Positions 53,533 through 61,158 of a stretch of DNA of 64,000 nt are shown here, piece after piece. Position 1 is the first letter of the stretch, and every line of letters begins with the position of its first letter. The notes under the pieces are model-generated. The model was not told the origin of the DNA, did not search any database, and saw nothing but the letters and a program-made list of their open reading frames with translations. The translations under genes and the position numbers were made by a program. Origin of the DNA: Lentisphaeria bacterium (GTDB taxonomy: Bacteria; Verrucomicrobiota; Lentisphaeria; Oligosphaerales; Oligosphaeraceae); NCBI GenBank assembly GCA_016287975.1, contig JAEEXV010000218.1, positions 1 to 64,000 of the forward strand, read 5' to 3'.

Positions 53533-54276
53533 TCAATACCGGATCTCGTCCATCAACTTCAACCACTTCCCCACGTCACGCACGTTGAGACTCCCCTTCT
53601 TGGATGCGCAGTGGCCATCCATGTAGACGCCATTCGTGGTGTCGTCCAAGTGGTTCTGCGCTTTTGCCGTGACGTCATTCCAGGTGCCGAACCCGTAGTA
53701 ACTCGCCTGGCCGGAGCAGATGTCCCCCATGATGCAGGCGCCGGCTGGATCCCGGGCCAGGATGGCGCGATAGCCCTTGCTGATTTCATCGGCCGTGATT
53801 CCGCCAGGCAGTTTGTAGCGCAGTGTCGCCGAGGTCGACGAGCCCGGCGTCTCCGAAATGTAGATCCAGAAGTAGGAGATGGCTCCGTTCATCGTTGTCC
53901 CATCGAAGTTTTGCGTGTCGCTGGGGCACTTGAAGACACCCCGCTTGTCAGCCACCGTCAAGGATTCGTATGTGGTCTTGCCGGAACCGACATATCCGTT
54001 GACCATCAACCGCGGGAACGGGAAGTTCGCATTGGTGCCAAAACGGTTGCCATACGCGAATGTATAGATGTGGAAGGCCACCAGGTTGTCGCGGTTGTCC
54101 CCTGCGTACAGCGCATCCGCCAACCCCAGTTGCTTCAGGTTGTTGACGCACGCGATGCTGCGCGCCTTCTCCCGCGCCTTCGACAGCGCCGGCAGCAGCA
54201 TCGACGCCAAAATGGCGATGATCGCGATCACCACCAGAAGTTCAATCAGCGTGAATGTGTTTTGGATTTTCCGCAT
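53533..54276 (-). CDS. Type II secretion-type pseudopilin
   Basis: The 247-residue protein starts MRKIQNT then [18 protein letters not shown]; the residue before the cleavage site is Thr, not Gly. The C-terminus has His, ten residues, then Asp-Gly-His ([14 protein letters not shown]), one residue longer than the usual spacing. The start at 54276 has GGAGGAAA upstream. The first 86 bases of the helix code (54255 down to 54170) differ from the pseudopilin at 14785 down to 14700 at only six places, all compatible with synonymous change. It heads the pair with the GH42-like protein; the space upstream is filled with GATTCAAG-type repeats. Confidence 0.93.
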   Translation of the reverse strand: MRKIQNTFTLIELLVVIAIIAILASMLLPALSKAREKARSIACVNNLKQLGLADALYAGDNRDNLVAFHIYTFAYGNRFGTNANFPFPRLMVNGYVGSGKTTYESLTVADKRGVFKCPSDTQNFDGTTMNGAISYFWIYISETPGSSTSATLRYKLPGGITADEISKGYRAILARDPAGACIMGDICSGQASYYGFGTWNDVTAKAQNHLDDTTNGVYMDGHCASKKGSLNVRDVGKWLKLMDEIRY

Positions 54277-54296
54277 GGCGTTTCCTCCAGATTGCA

Positions 54297-54456
54297 TGGT
54301 TCGGATTTCAGGATTCAGGATTCAAGATTCAGGATTCAAGATTCAAGGCGGGATTCAAGATTCCAGATTCACCGTCAAGATTCAGGATTCAAGATTCAAG
54401 GGGAGTCCAGATTCAGGATTCAAGATTCAGGGCGGCTCAAGATTCAGGATTCCCTC
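54297..54456. repeat. Dense 7-bp GATTCAG/GATTCAA repeat block
   Basis: About fifteen GATTCA cores, mostly in 14-bp pairs GATTCAAGATTCAG, fill nearly the whole 182-bp gap between the GH28-like gene and the pseudopilin. The unit differs from the GGGAC family in length and sequence. Translating it gives no credible protein. Copy number is probably variable. Confidence 0.92.
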
Positions 54457-54458
54457 CG

Positions 54459-55649
54459 CTACGTCGTCTCCCAACTGGTGGACGGCCGTCGGTCCAGGGT
54501 CTCGGGCGGCCCGTCGACGGCGGTCAGGGTCATGGCGTCCATCTGGAGCCCGCGCACAAAGCGGGCGGAGAAAGCCTCGGGGACACCACGGATGACACCT
54601 GCGACCTGTGCGAAGCGGATGTCCTCCAGCGGCGCGTGGCGGTTGCCGTTGAGGATGACGGGCAGGCCAGCCGTGATGCGCATGTTGCTGAAAGTGAAGC
54701 CTCGGATGGCGCGCGCCGTGACGCCTGGATCCACGGTGAGGTGGATGGGATGGCGGGGGCATTCGAGGGTGATGCCGTCGAAGAGGATGTCGTGGATGTC
54801 GAGGGCGCCCGTGTCCGAGGGGCGCAGGTAGGAGACGCATGCCTCGCAGAGGATGCCGTTGTTGTGTCCGACCATCGTGAGGCCGTGGAAGACGACGTGG
54901 CGGATGGTGTCGTCGCTGGGGCAGCCCAGGCGCACGCACTGGCAGCCGCTGTCCAGGACGCAGTCGCTGACGGTCACCTGCTCGCAGACGGCGTGCTCCT
55001 CTGGCGTGCGCCGCATCGCGCGGATGGAGATGCAGTCGTCCCCCGTCTTGAGGAAGCACCCGTGGATGGCGACGCGTCGGCAGCTGTCCAGGTCGATGCC
55101 GTCGTTGTTGATCATGCGCTGGTCGCCGTCGATGCGGATGCCCTCGACGCGGACGTCCTCGCAGTGCGTGATCCACAGCGACCAACCAGGCGAATCCTTG
55201 AGCGTGATCCCCTCCAGGCGCACGCCCTGGCAGTTGTGGAACTGCATCGCGCGCGGACGCGGCACCCCTGGAAGGCGCGCCCAGAAGTCGAAGTCCGGAT
55301 ACTGCCGCGCGTCGTGGTCGTAGTAGGCTGGGCCCTGCCCGTCGATGACGCCCGCCCCCGTGACGGCGATGTTCTCGGCGTCCGCGGCGCACACCAGGCA
55401 CTTCTGGCTGCGCTCAGGGCGCACGCGCTCCAGCCCTGGTGGATTGAAGTCGGGGATCCGCGACGGCTCCCGAGGCCCCACCAGCCTCGCCCCCGCCGAC
55501 AGATGCAGCTCGACGTTGCTCTTCAGCCGAAGGCCAAGGCACTCGTATTCCCCTGGCGCGAGCGCCACCCGCCCGCCGCCCGCCGCCGCCGCCGCGTCGA
55601 TCGCCGACTGCACCGCCTCCGTCGTCCGATTCTCCACCCAGCATTCCAT
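54459..55649 (-). CDS. GH28-like (polygalacturonase-type) right-handed beta-helix protein
   Basis: The 396-residue protein is a parallel beta-helix with the GH28 acid motifs NNDGIDLDSC and TGDDCISI, corresponding to the NTD and DD elements of polygalacturonases and rhamnogalacturonases. The usual GHG and RIK elements are not seen; SGCQCVRLGC and VVFHGLTMVGHNNG stand in their places. It has no signal peptide. GGAGGAGAG lies before the ATG at 55649. It heads the minus-strand locus and supports a pectin-related substrate with the GH106- and GH42-like genes. Changed catalytic residues may mean another uronan or an inactive form. Confidence 0.85.
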   Translation of the reverse strand: MECWVENRTTEAVQSAIDAAAAAGGGRVALAPGEYECLGLRLKSNVELHLSAGARLVGPREPSRIPDFNPPGLERVRPERSQKCLVCAADAENIAVTGAGVIDGQGPAYYDHDARQYPDFDFWARLPGVPRPRAMQFHNCQGVRLEGITLKDSPGWSLWITHCEDVRVEGIRIDGDQRMINNDGIDLDSCRRVAIHGCFLKTGDDCISIRAMRRTPEEHAVCEQVTVSDCVLDSGCQCVRLGCPSDDTIRHVVFHGLTMVGHNNGILCEACVSYLRPSDTGALDIHDILFDGITLECPRHPIHLTVDPGVTARAIRGFTFSNMRITAGLPVILNGNRHAPLEDIRFAQVAGVIRGVPEAFSARFVRGLQMDAMTLTAVDGPPETLDRRPSTSWETT

Positions 55650-55954
55650 GGCTTCTCTCCTCCCGAATGGTCACGCCGCATATTATAGCCCATTCGCCCC
55701 CCAAAAACCTTGATTTTTCAATGCAAAATCTTGAATTTTGTGCAAATATCGCATTTTCTTGCCCGCCCTTTTCTGGCAACCACCCTCCCCGCCCCGCGCA
55801 TAAGAGTTATAGTCGCTACCAGCCCCTTTGGAGGGCAAGGCCCAACCGGATGTGCCGACCTCCTTGTAATCTCAAAAACACCGGATACATTATATCAAAA
55901 ACACCGATTGAAATACATCAAAAACACCGATTGAATCATGTTAACAATTTTGTT
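55650..55954. other. 305-bp A+T-rich divergent gap with iteron-like repeats
   Basis: No gene is supported. It separates the GH28-like gene from the DUF4143 gene. Base composition drops sharply after 55680 (TTGATTTTTCAATGC, GAATTTTGTGCAAATATCGC), which suits promoters for both directions and may mark the edge of a transferred segment. Three 23-bp repeats lie at 55872-55940. Confidence 0.7.
55872..55940. promoter_or_regulatory. Three direct repeats at exact 23-bp period (iteron-like)
   Basis: Copies start at 55872, 55895 and 55918, each opening with TCAAAAACACCG. The second and third agree over 18 bases; the first diverges after the core. They end 14 bases before the ATG of the DUF4143 gene. 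A period of about two helical turns suggests binding sites for a protein, probably an autoregulator. Confidence 0.7.
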
Positions 55955-57247
55955 ATGAAATACTTAACAAGAATCATAGAAGGCCAGTTCAGACTGCACC
56001 TGGAAGCCTTTGGAGCGGTTCTGCTGGAAGGTCCCAAATGGTGTGGCAAGACCACGACGGCGAGCCAGTTCGCCAAAAGCGTCATCACCCTCCAGGATCC
56101 GGATCAGCGGGACGAGTATCTGACGACAGCGCAGGTCAAGCCGTCATTGCTGCTGGAGGGGGCGACGCCCCGGCTGCTGGATGAATGGCAGGATGCTCCA
56201 GTGCTTTGGGATTCGGTTCGGACTGCCGTGGACAATCGCGGCCTGACTGGGCAGTTCATCCTGACTGGCTCGAATACGGTGGACGAGACGAAAATCCTGC
56301 ATTCAGGGACAGGGCGGATTGCCCGGTTGCAGATGTCGCCCATGAGCATCTGGGAATCCAAGGAATCCAATGGCCGGATCTCCTTGATGGAATTGTTCGA
56401 TTCCCCGGACGGCGACATCGACGGCATCACCTCCGATCTGTCCGTCGAGGAACTGATCTACATTGCCTGCCGCGGCGGCTGGCCTGCCTCGCTTCATGCG
56501 ACCAGCCGGACAGCGGCATTGCTGCTGTCCAGGGACTATGTGCATACCATCTGCCGCGATGACATCTCGCGGGTGGACGGCGTACGGCGCGACCCGCGGA
56601 TTGCCAGGAGGATTCTCTGGTCATACGCCAGGAACATCTCGACCCTTGCCAAGAAGACCTCGCTTCTGGCCGATGTCGTCTCATCTGGGGAAATCTCCCT
56701 TTCCCAGGATGCCTTCGACGAATACCTGCGGGCACTGGGCCGGCTTTTCGTCATCCAGGACATGGATGGCTGGTGCCCGTCCATCCGCAGCAAGACCGTC
56801 ATCCGCAGTTCCCCAAAACGGTGCTTTGTCGATCCGTCCATTGCCGTGGCGGCGCTGGGATTGACGCCCGCCATGCTGCAAACGCAGTTGAAGACCTTTG
56901 GATTCATCTTCGAGCAGATGTGCATCCGGGATCTGAAGGCCTATTCGGCGGGACGGAACGGCACATTCTCGTATTACCGGGATCGGTATGGGCTGGAGGC
57001 CGACGGCGTCCTGCATCTGGAGGACGGGCGCTATGCCTTGCTGGAGTTCAAACTCGGCAGTCGGGAAATCGAAGAAGGCGCTGGGCATCTGACTAGACTT
57101 CACGACCTGATTCGACAGCACAATCAGGAAGAAACGCAAGTTCCCCTGCGGGAACCCGACCTGCTCGCGGTAATCACAGGCGGCAAACTGGCCTACACCC
57201 GCCCCGACGGCGTGAAAGTCATTCCCCTCGGCTGCCTGAAACCATAG
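55955..57247 (+). CDS. AAA_14/DUF4143 family ATPase
   Basis: The 430-residue protein has Walker A GPKWCGKT at 26-33, Walker B-like RLLDEWQ at 73-79 and a TGSNTV sensor, followed by a DUF4143 region ending in a nuclease-like EADGVLHLEDGRYALLEFKL (Asp, then Glu-x-Lys). The ATG at 55955 follows three 23-bp repeats; an upstream open frame over those repeats is not credible. Members are common orphans in gut genomes and their role is unknown; the C-terminal PD-(D/E)xK-like pattern hints at nucleic acid handling. It is followed by repeat DNA and a second family member. Confidence 0.88.
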   Translation: MKYLTRIIEGQFRLHLEAFGAVLLEGPKWCGKTTTASQFAKSVITLQDPDQRDEYLTTAQVKPSLLLEGATPRLLDEWQDAPVLWDSVRTAVDNRGLTGQFILTGSNTVDETKILHSGTGRIARLQMSPMSIWESKESNGRISLMELFDSPDGDIDGITSDLSVEELIYIACRGGWPASLHATSRTAALLLSRDYVHTICRDDISRVDGVRRDPRIARRILWSYARNISTLAKKTSLLADVVSSGEISLSQDAFDEYLRALGRLFVIQDMDGWCPSIRSKTVIRSSPKRCFVDPSIAVAALGLTPAMLQTQLKTFGFIFEQMCIRDLKAYSAGRNGTFSYYRDRYGLEADGVLHLEDGRYALLEFKLGSREIEEGAGHLTRLHDLIRQHNQEETQVPLREPDLLAVITGGKLAYTRPDGVKVIPLGCLKP

Positions 57248-57712
57248 CGGAAAGGCCAATGTCGCCGCATCGGCACCCCCTTATGTCAATTTCCACCTGT
57301 GCAATTGGCTCCCCGTAAACGCATCGCCATCCAATGTCCGAAGTCCCCCATCTGTCCAGAGTCCAGCGTCCCATCCAAAGTCCAAAGTCCAGCGGCGGCC
57401 TCGCTAATACTCCTGACTTTACTGGGACATCTGGGACATCTGGGACATCTGGGACATCTGGGACATCTGGGACATCTGGGACAAAGTTAGGAGTATTAGC
57501 GGCCTCGCCGTCGGCACCACAACTTGAACATTTTTGCTGGATTTCCATGAAAATTGTCCAAGTCGAGTGGCAGGCTTCAATAAGGGGAAGCCAGTCTGCC
57601 CATGGGCCATGCGTCACCAAAACGCAGCGGGTTGCGGAAAAGTTCGCACCATTCCGCAACTTCCTGCGTTTTGGCACTTGCATTTTGAGGGAGATTCATT
57701 ATAGTAAGCGGC
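57248..57712. other. 465-bp non-coding gap holding an inverted-repeat element
   Basis: No gene is supported. A 100-bp element lies at 57402-57501. The rest shows no strong signal except a short TCCAAAGTCC-type direct repeat near 57375-57390 and an A+T-rich patch at 57685-57705 that could hold the promoter of the next ATPase gene. Confidence 0.7.
57402..57501. repeat. 100-bp element: 19-bp inverted ends around six 9-bp GGGACATCT units
   Basis: CGCTAATACTCCTGACTTT (57402-57420) and its complement at 57483-57501 match at 18 of 19 positions. Between them GGGACATCT is repeated six times perfectly (57424-57477) and followed by GGGACA. This is the clearest case of the GGGAC repeat embedded in a discrete inverted-repeat element. 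Confidence 0.88.
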
Positions 57713-58912
57713 ATGATGAGACAGCGCGTCTATGACAAGATCATCCGAAGGCATCTTTCGAGTTATCGCCAGATGGTGTTTCTCTCGGGGCCGCGGCAGG
57801 TCGGCAAGACCACGCTGGCGCGGTCCTTTTCGAGCAGTTATCTGGACTGGGACAATGCGGATGCGCGGGCGGTGATCCTGAAGGGGCCGTCCGCCGCGGC
57901 AGGGGCGGCCGTCGGGCGCCTGTCCGCCGCGATGCCGGTGGTGGCTTTTGACGAGATCCACAAATACCGCAAGTGGAAGGATTTCCTCAAAGGCTTCTTC
58001 GACACCTATGAAAACGAGTTGAAGGTCATTGCGACGGGCTCGGCCAGGATGGACATCTATGCACGTGGCGGCGACAGCCTGATGGGGCGTTATTTCCCCT
58101 ATCGCGTGCATCCGTTTTCCGTGGCGGAACTGCTGGACGGCGAGTTGCCGAGCGAGGGTCAGTTGACTGGGCGGCCGCGTCCACTCGGCGACGCCGACTG
58201 GGAGGCGCTGCTCACGCACGGGGGTTTCCCCGAGCCATTTCTGCGCCGCGAGATGGCCTTCACGCGGCGCTGGCGTTCGCTGCGCGCCGCGCAGTTGCTG
58301 CGGAAGGACGTGAGCGACCTCTACCACACCCCCGAACTGGCCCAGCTGGAGGTGCTGGCGCGGCTGCTGGCGCTGCGTTCCAGCGAGCAGCTGGTGGTCT
58401 CGTCGCTGGCCAATGAGATCCGAGTCAGCGAGAACACTCTCCGCGAATGGGTGACGGTCTTGAAGACGCTCTATTATGGTTTCGAGTTGCGCCCGTGGTA
58501 CAAGAACATTGAGAACTCCCTGCGCAAGACACCGAAATGGTATCTGCGGGACTGGTCGGCGGTGGCGGATCCCGGCAAGCGTGCCGAAACCCTGATCGCC
58601 TGCCACTTGCTGAAGGCGGTCGAGGGCTGGACCGACCTCGGCCTCGGGGAGTTTGAACTCTTCTACCTGCGCGACAAGAAGAAACGGGAAGTCGACTTTC
58701 TCGTGACCCGCGACCAGGAGCCGTGGTTCCTGGCGGAGGCCAAGAAAGGCGACGAGGATCTTTCACCCCATCTGGCCTTTTTCCAGCAGGCCACTGGCGC
58801 CCGACACGCATTCCAAGTGGTGCTGGACGCCCCGTATGTGGAGGCGGATTGCTTTTCGCGCACCGCGCCAGTCGTGGTGCCGGCCCGCACCTTCCTCGCC
58901 CAGCTTTTCTGA
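57713..58912 (+). CDS. AAA_14/DUF4143 family ATPase
   Basis: The 399-residue protein has Walker A GPRQVGKTT at 26-34, Walker B FDEIHKY at 79-85 and ATGSARMD, followed by the DUF4143 part with KKREVDFLVTRDQEPWFLAEAK, a conserved Asp and Glu-x-Lys pattern. It is the canonical form of the family, distinct from its neighbour at 55955 and from the one at 16273. Two Met codons open the frame. Function in the cell is unknown. Confidence 0.9.
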   Translation: MMRQRVYDKIIRRHLSSYRQMVFLSGPRQVGKTTLARSFSSSYLDWDNADARAVILKGPSAAAGAAVGRLSAAMPVVAFDEIHKYRKWKDFLKGFFDTYENELKVIATGSARMDIYARGGDSLMGRYFPYRVHPFSVAELLDGELPSEGQLTGRPRPLGDADWEALLTHGGFPEPFLRREMAFTRRWRSLRAAQLLRKDVSDLYHTPELAQLEVLARLLALRSSEQLVVSSLANEIRVSENTLREWVTVLKTLYYGFELRPWYKNIENSLRKTPKWYLRDWSAVADPGKRAETLIACHLLKAVEGWTDLGLGEFELFYLRDKKKREVDFLVTRDQEPWFLAEAKKGDEDLSPHLAFFQQATGARHAFQVVLDAPYVEADCFSRTAPVVVPARTFLAQLF

Positions 58913-58979
58913 CGCAGCCCCCTTGTCCTTGTGTCGGCGGCCGCGCCGCCGTCGAACGCGTGAATCCATTTCCCGAGCC

Positions 58980-59852
58980 ATGAGCATCCTGATCTCCGCG
59001 AGCGAGCGCATCACCCCGCACGGGGGGAACATCCATGTGGTTACCCGTGCGCAGAACGAGAAGCCGCAGCACTACCACGACTTCTACGAACTGGTCATCA
59101 TCAACGGCGGCAGCTGCACCCACTGGCTCGACGGCAACACCTACCGCATCTCGTGCGGGGACGTCTTCCTCATCCCGCCCGACATGACCCACGCCTACCT
59201 GGAGCCGAAGAACCTCCAGTTGACCAACATCATGTACACCGTCGACGCGCTCAAACGCTACCAGCGCGAACTGGAGGAGATCCCTGGATTCGTCGCCATG
59301 TTCCGCACCGAGCCCAGCCTGCGCATCTCGACCGACTTCAAGGCACGGATGGTGCTCACGCCAGAGCAGCTCGCCTTCCTCGACGCCATCCTCGCCCGCT
59401 GGGAGGAGGAGATCCGCCGCCCCCAGGCCGCCCACCAGCTCCTCTCCGAAGTCCTGCTCCTGGACGTCATCATCTACCTCGCCCGCAATTTCGGCGCGCA
59501 CCACTCCTCGGGCGAATCCCGCAAACTGCTGCAGTTCACCCAGATGACCCAATTCATCAACGAGCATTTCGCCGCCGCCATCGGACGCGACGACATCATG
59601 GCCGCCGCAGGCGTCTCCGCCTCCAGCGGCACCGCGCTCTTCCGCAGCCTCGCCCGCCTGACCCCCATGCAGTTCCTCCTGAACGTCCGCCTGAACCACG
59701 CCTGCGAACTGCTGCGCACGACCGACAAGTCCGTCACCGCCATCGCCTTCGAATGCGGCTTCTGGGACAGCAACTACTTCTCCCTGCGCTTCCACCAGCA
59801 AATCGGCATGACCCCGCGCGGATACCGCGCCGTGAATCCGACGACAAAATGA
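58980..59852 (+). CDS. AraC-family transcriptional regulator
   Basis: The 290-residue protein has an N-terminal cupin half (QHYHDFYELVIINGG, about 31-45, metal-site-like His-Tyr-His and Glu) and a C-terminal AraC domain with two helix-turn-helix units (GRDDIMAAAGVSASSGTALF; SVTAIAFECGFWDSNYFSLR; GMTPRGYR). It starts 67 bases after the DUF4143 gene and its stop overlaps the nuclease gene in ATGA. With the GH106-like gene downstream it may be the sugar-responsive regulator of that gene or of the adjacent pectin-type locus. Confidence 0.92.
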   Translation: MSILISASERITPHGGNIHVVTRAQNEKPQHYHDFYELVIINGGSCTHWLDGNTYRISCGDVFLIPPDMTHAYLEPKNLQLTNIMYTVDALKRYQRELEEIPGFVAMFRTEPSLRISTDFKARMVLTPEQLAFLDAILARWEEEIRRPQAAHQLLSEVLLLDVIIYLARNFGAHHSSGESRKLLQFTQMTQFINEHFAAAIGRDDIMAAAGVSASSGTALFRSLARLTPMQFLLNVRLNHACELLRTTDKSVTAIAFECGFWDSNYFSLRFHQQIGMTPRGYRAVNPTTK

Positions 59853-61069
59853 AACGAGACCTCGAAAAGACACTTGGCTACACCGATTGGCTGCAATCCA
59901 TATCCAGGCACTATCGCCAAAGCCAGATCAAGGCGGCGATGGCAGTCAACACCGAGATGCTGAAGTTCTACTTCGGGCTTGGACGCGACATCGTTCGGAT
60001 GGAGGCGGACCAGCCGTGGGGCAGCCGCTTCCTCAAGCGGCTGAGTCTTGACCTCAAGATGCAGATGCCAGAAGCGGAGTGCTTCTCGCCGAGAAACTTA
60101 CAGTATATGCGGCAGTTTTTTAAGATGTATGCGGCAATGCCAGGCGGGCTCCAAAAGGGCGGCCGAATTGCGCACCAACCTGGTGCGCAATTGAACGCTG
60201 TCGGCCGAATTGCGCACCAACCTGGTGCGGCAATAGAGACCGCGCCGAATCTTCACCACATTGGAGACAAATCCTACGTTTTGAATTTTGAAGATATTTG
60301 TCCAGAGATCGCGAAAATGTTGTTTTCCATTCCCTGGAGGCATCATGTGGTGCTTCTGGACAAGTGCAAGGATAATCTGGACAAGGCCCTTTTCTACGTC
60401 AGGCAGGTTGTCAAAAATGGATGGAGCAGATCTGTCCTCATGCATTTTCTAGATACGCGGCTTCACGAGCGGCACGGGAATGCCGTATCCAACTTCGAAA
60501 TGGCCCTGCCTGAGACAGACTGCGACCTGGCGCAGGAGGTGACCAGGGATCCATATTGCTTTGACTTCGTGGCCCTCACGCCGAAATACCGCGAAAAGGA
60601 ACTGAAGGATGCGATGATGACCCACATCGAGAAGTTCCTTCTGGAACTTGGCCAGGGCTTCATGCTGGTCGGCCGTGAATATCGCCTTGAAATCGGCGCC
60701 AAGGAAGTCTTTGCCGATCTGCTGTTTTTTCACATGAACCTCAACCGCTACATTGTGGTGGAGGTCAAGGCGACGGAGTTCGCGGCAGAGCAGTTGGGGC
60801 AACTCGGGCTCTATGTCTCCGCAGTGAACCATCTCCTCAAGAAGCCAGAACACGAGCCGACAATCGGTCTGCTTATCTGCAAGACGAAGGACAACACGAT
60901 GGTCAAGTGGGCATTGGAATCGACACAGCATCCCATCGGCGTCTCGGAATACCGCATTCGGGAAATCCTTCCGCAGGAGGTGGCGAGCAGTCTGCCGACC
61001 ATCCAGGAAATCGAGAATGGCCTCGCGCTTGCCACGTCAGCACAGCCTCGCAGGAGAGCGAAACAATGA
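59849..61069 (+). CDS. YhcG/DUF1016-type PD-(D/E)XK nuclease-domain protein
   Basis: The 406-residue protein has the DUF1016 N-terminal helical domain and the C-terminal nuclease domain with Asp290, Glu305 and Lys307 (EVFADLLFFH, then IVVEVKATE), plus the family IPWRHHVVLL segment. Members are linked to DNA processing and mobile or defence loci, without a settled role. It starts inside the stop codon of the AraC gene, an odd pairing. Residues 105-128 are an insertion coded by two 28-bp direct repeats that contain near-perfect palindromes; relatives would be expected to lack them. It appears intact despite this. Confidence 0.88.
   Translation: MKRDLEKTLGYTDWLQSISRHYRQSQIKAAMAVNTEMLKFYFGLGRDIVRMEADQPWGSRFLKRLSLDLKMQMPEAECFSPRNLQYMRQFFKMYAAMPGGLQKGGRIAHQPGAQLNAVGRIAHQPGAAIETAPNLHHIGDKSYVLNFEDICPEIAKMLFSIPWRHHVVLLDKCKDNLDKALFYVRQVVKNGWSRSVLMHFLDTRLHERHGNAVSNFEMALPETDCDLAQEVTRDPYCFDFVALTPKYREKELKDAMMTHIEKFLLELGQGFMLVGREYRLEIGAKEVFADLLFFHMNLNRYIVVEVKATEFAAEQLGQLGLYVSAVNHLLKKPEHEPTIGLLICKTKDNTMVKWALESTQHPIGVSEYRIREILPQEVASSLPTIQEIENGLALATSAQPRRRAKQ
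60160..60234. repeat. In-frame repeated palindrome inside the nuclease gene
   Basis: A 28-bp sequence is repeated exactly at 60160-60187 and 60202-60229, a 42-bp (14-codon) period. The first copy is part of a perfect hairpin at 60167-60191: ATTGCGCACCA, loop ACC, then the complement. The second hairpin has one extra G. The reading frame is kept (GRIAHQPGA twice). Confidence 0.9.
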
Positions 61070-61158
61070 GACAATGGACGATCCTTGGACAACGTTTGGG
61101 GCGGGCTGGCCTTGTCCGCTCCACCTTCGTTTTCAATTCCGCACAGTGAACTACTCCC

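Noticed and set aside
55872..55940. CRISPR-like or attachment-site repeats
   Set aside because: The 23-bp copies are adjacent without spacers and no integrase or cas gene is present; operator-type repeats fit better.
57424..57483. CRISPR array
   Set aside because: The units are 9 bp and contiguous with no spacers, and no cas gene is near.
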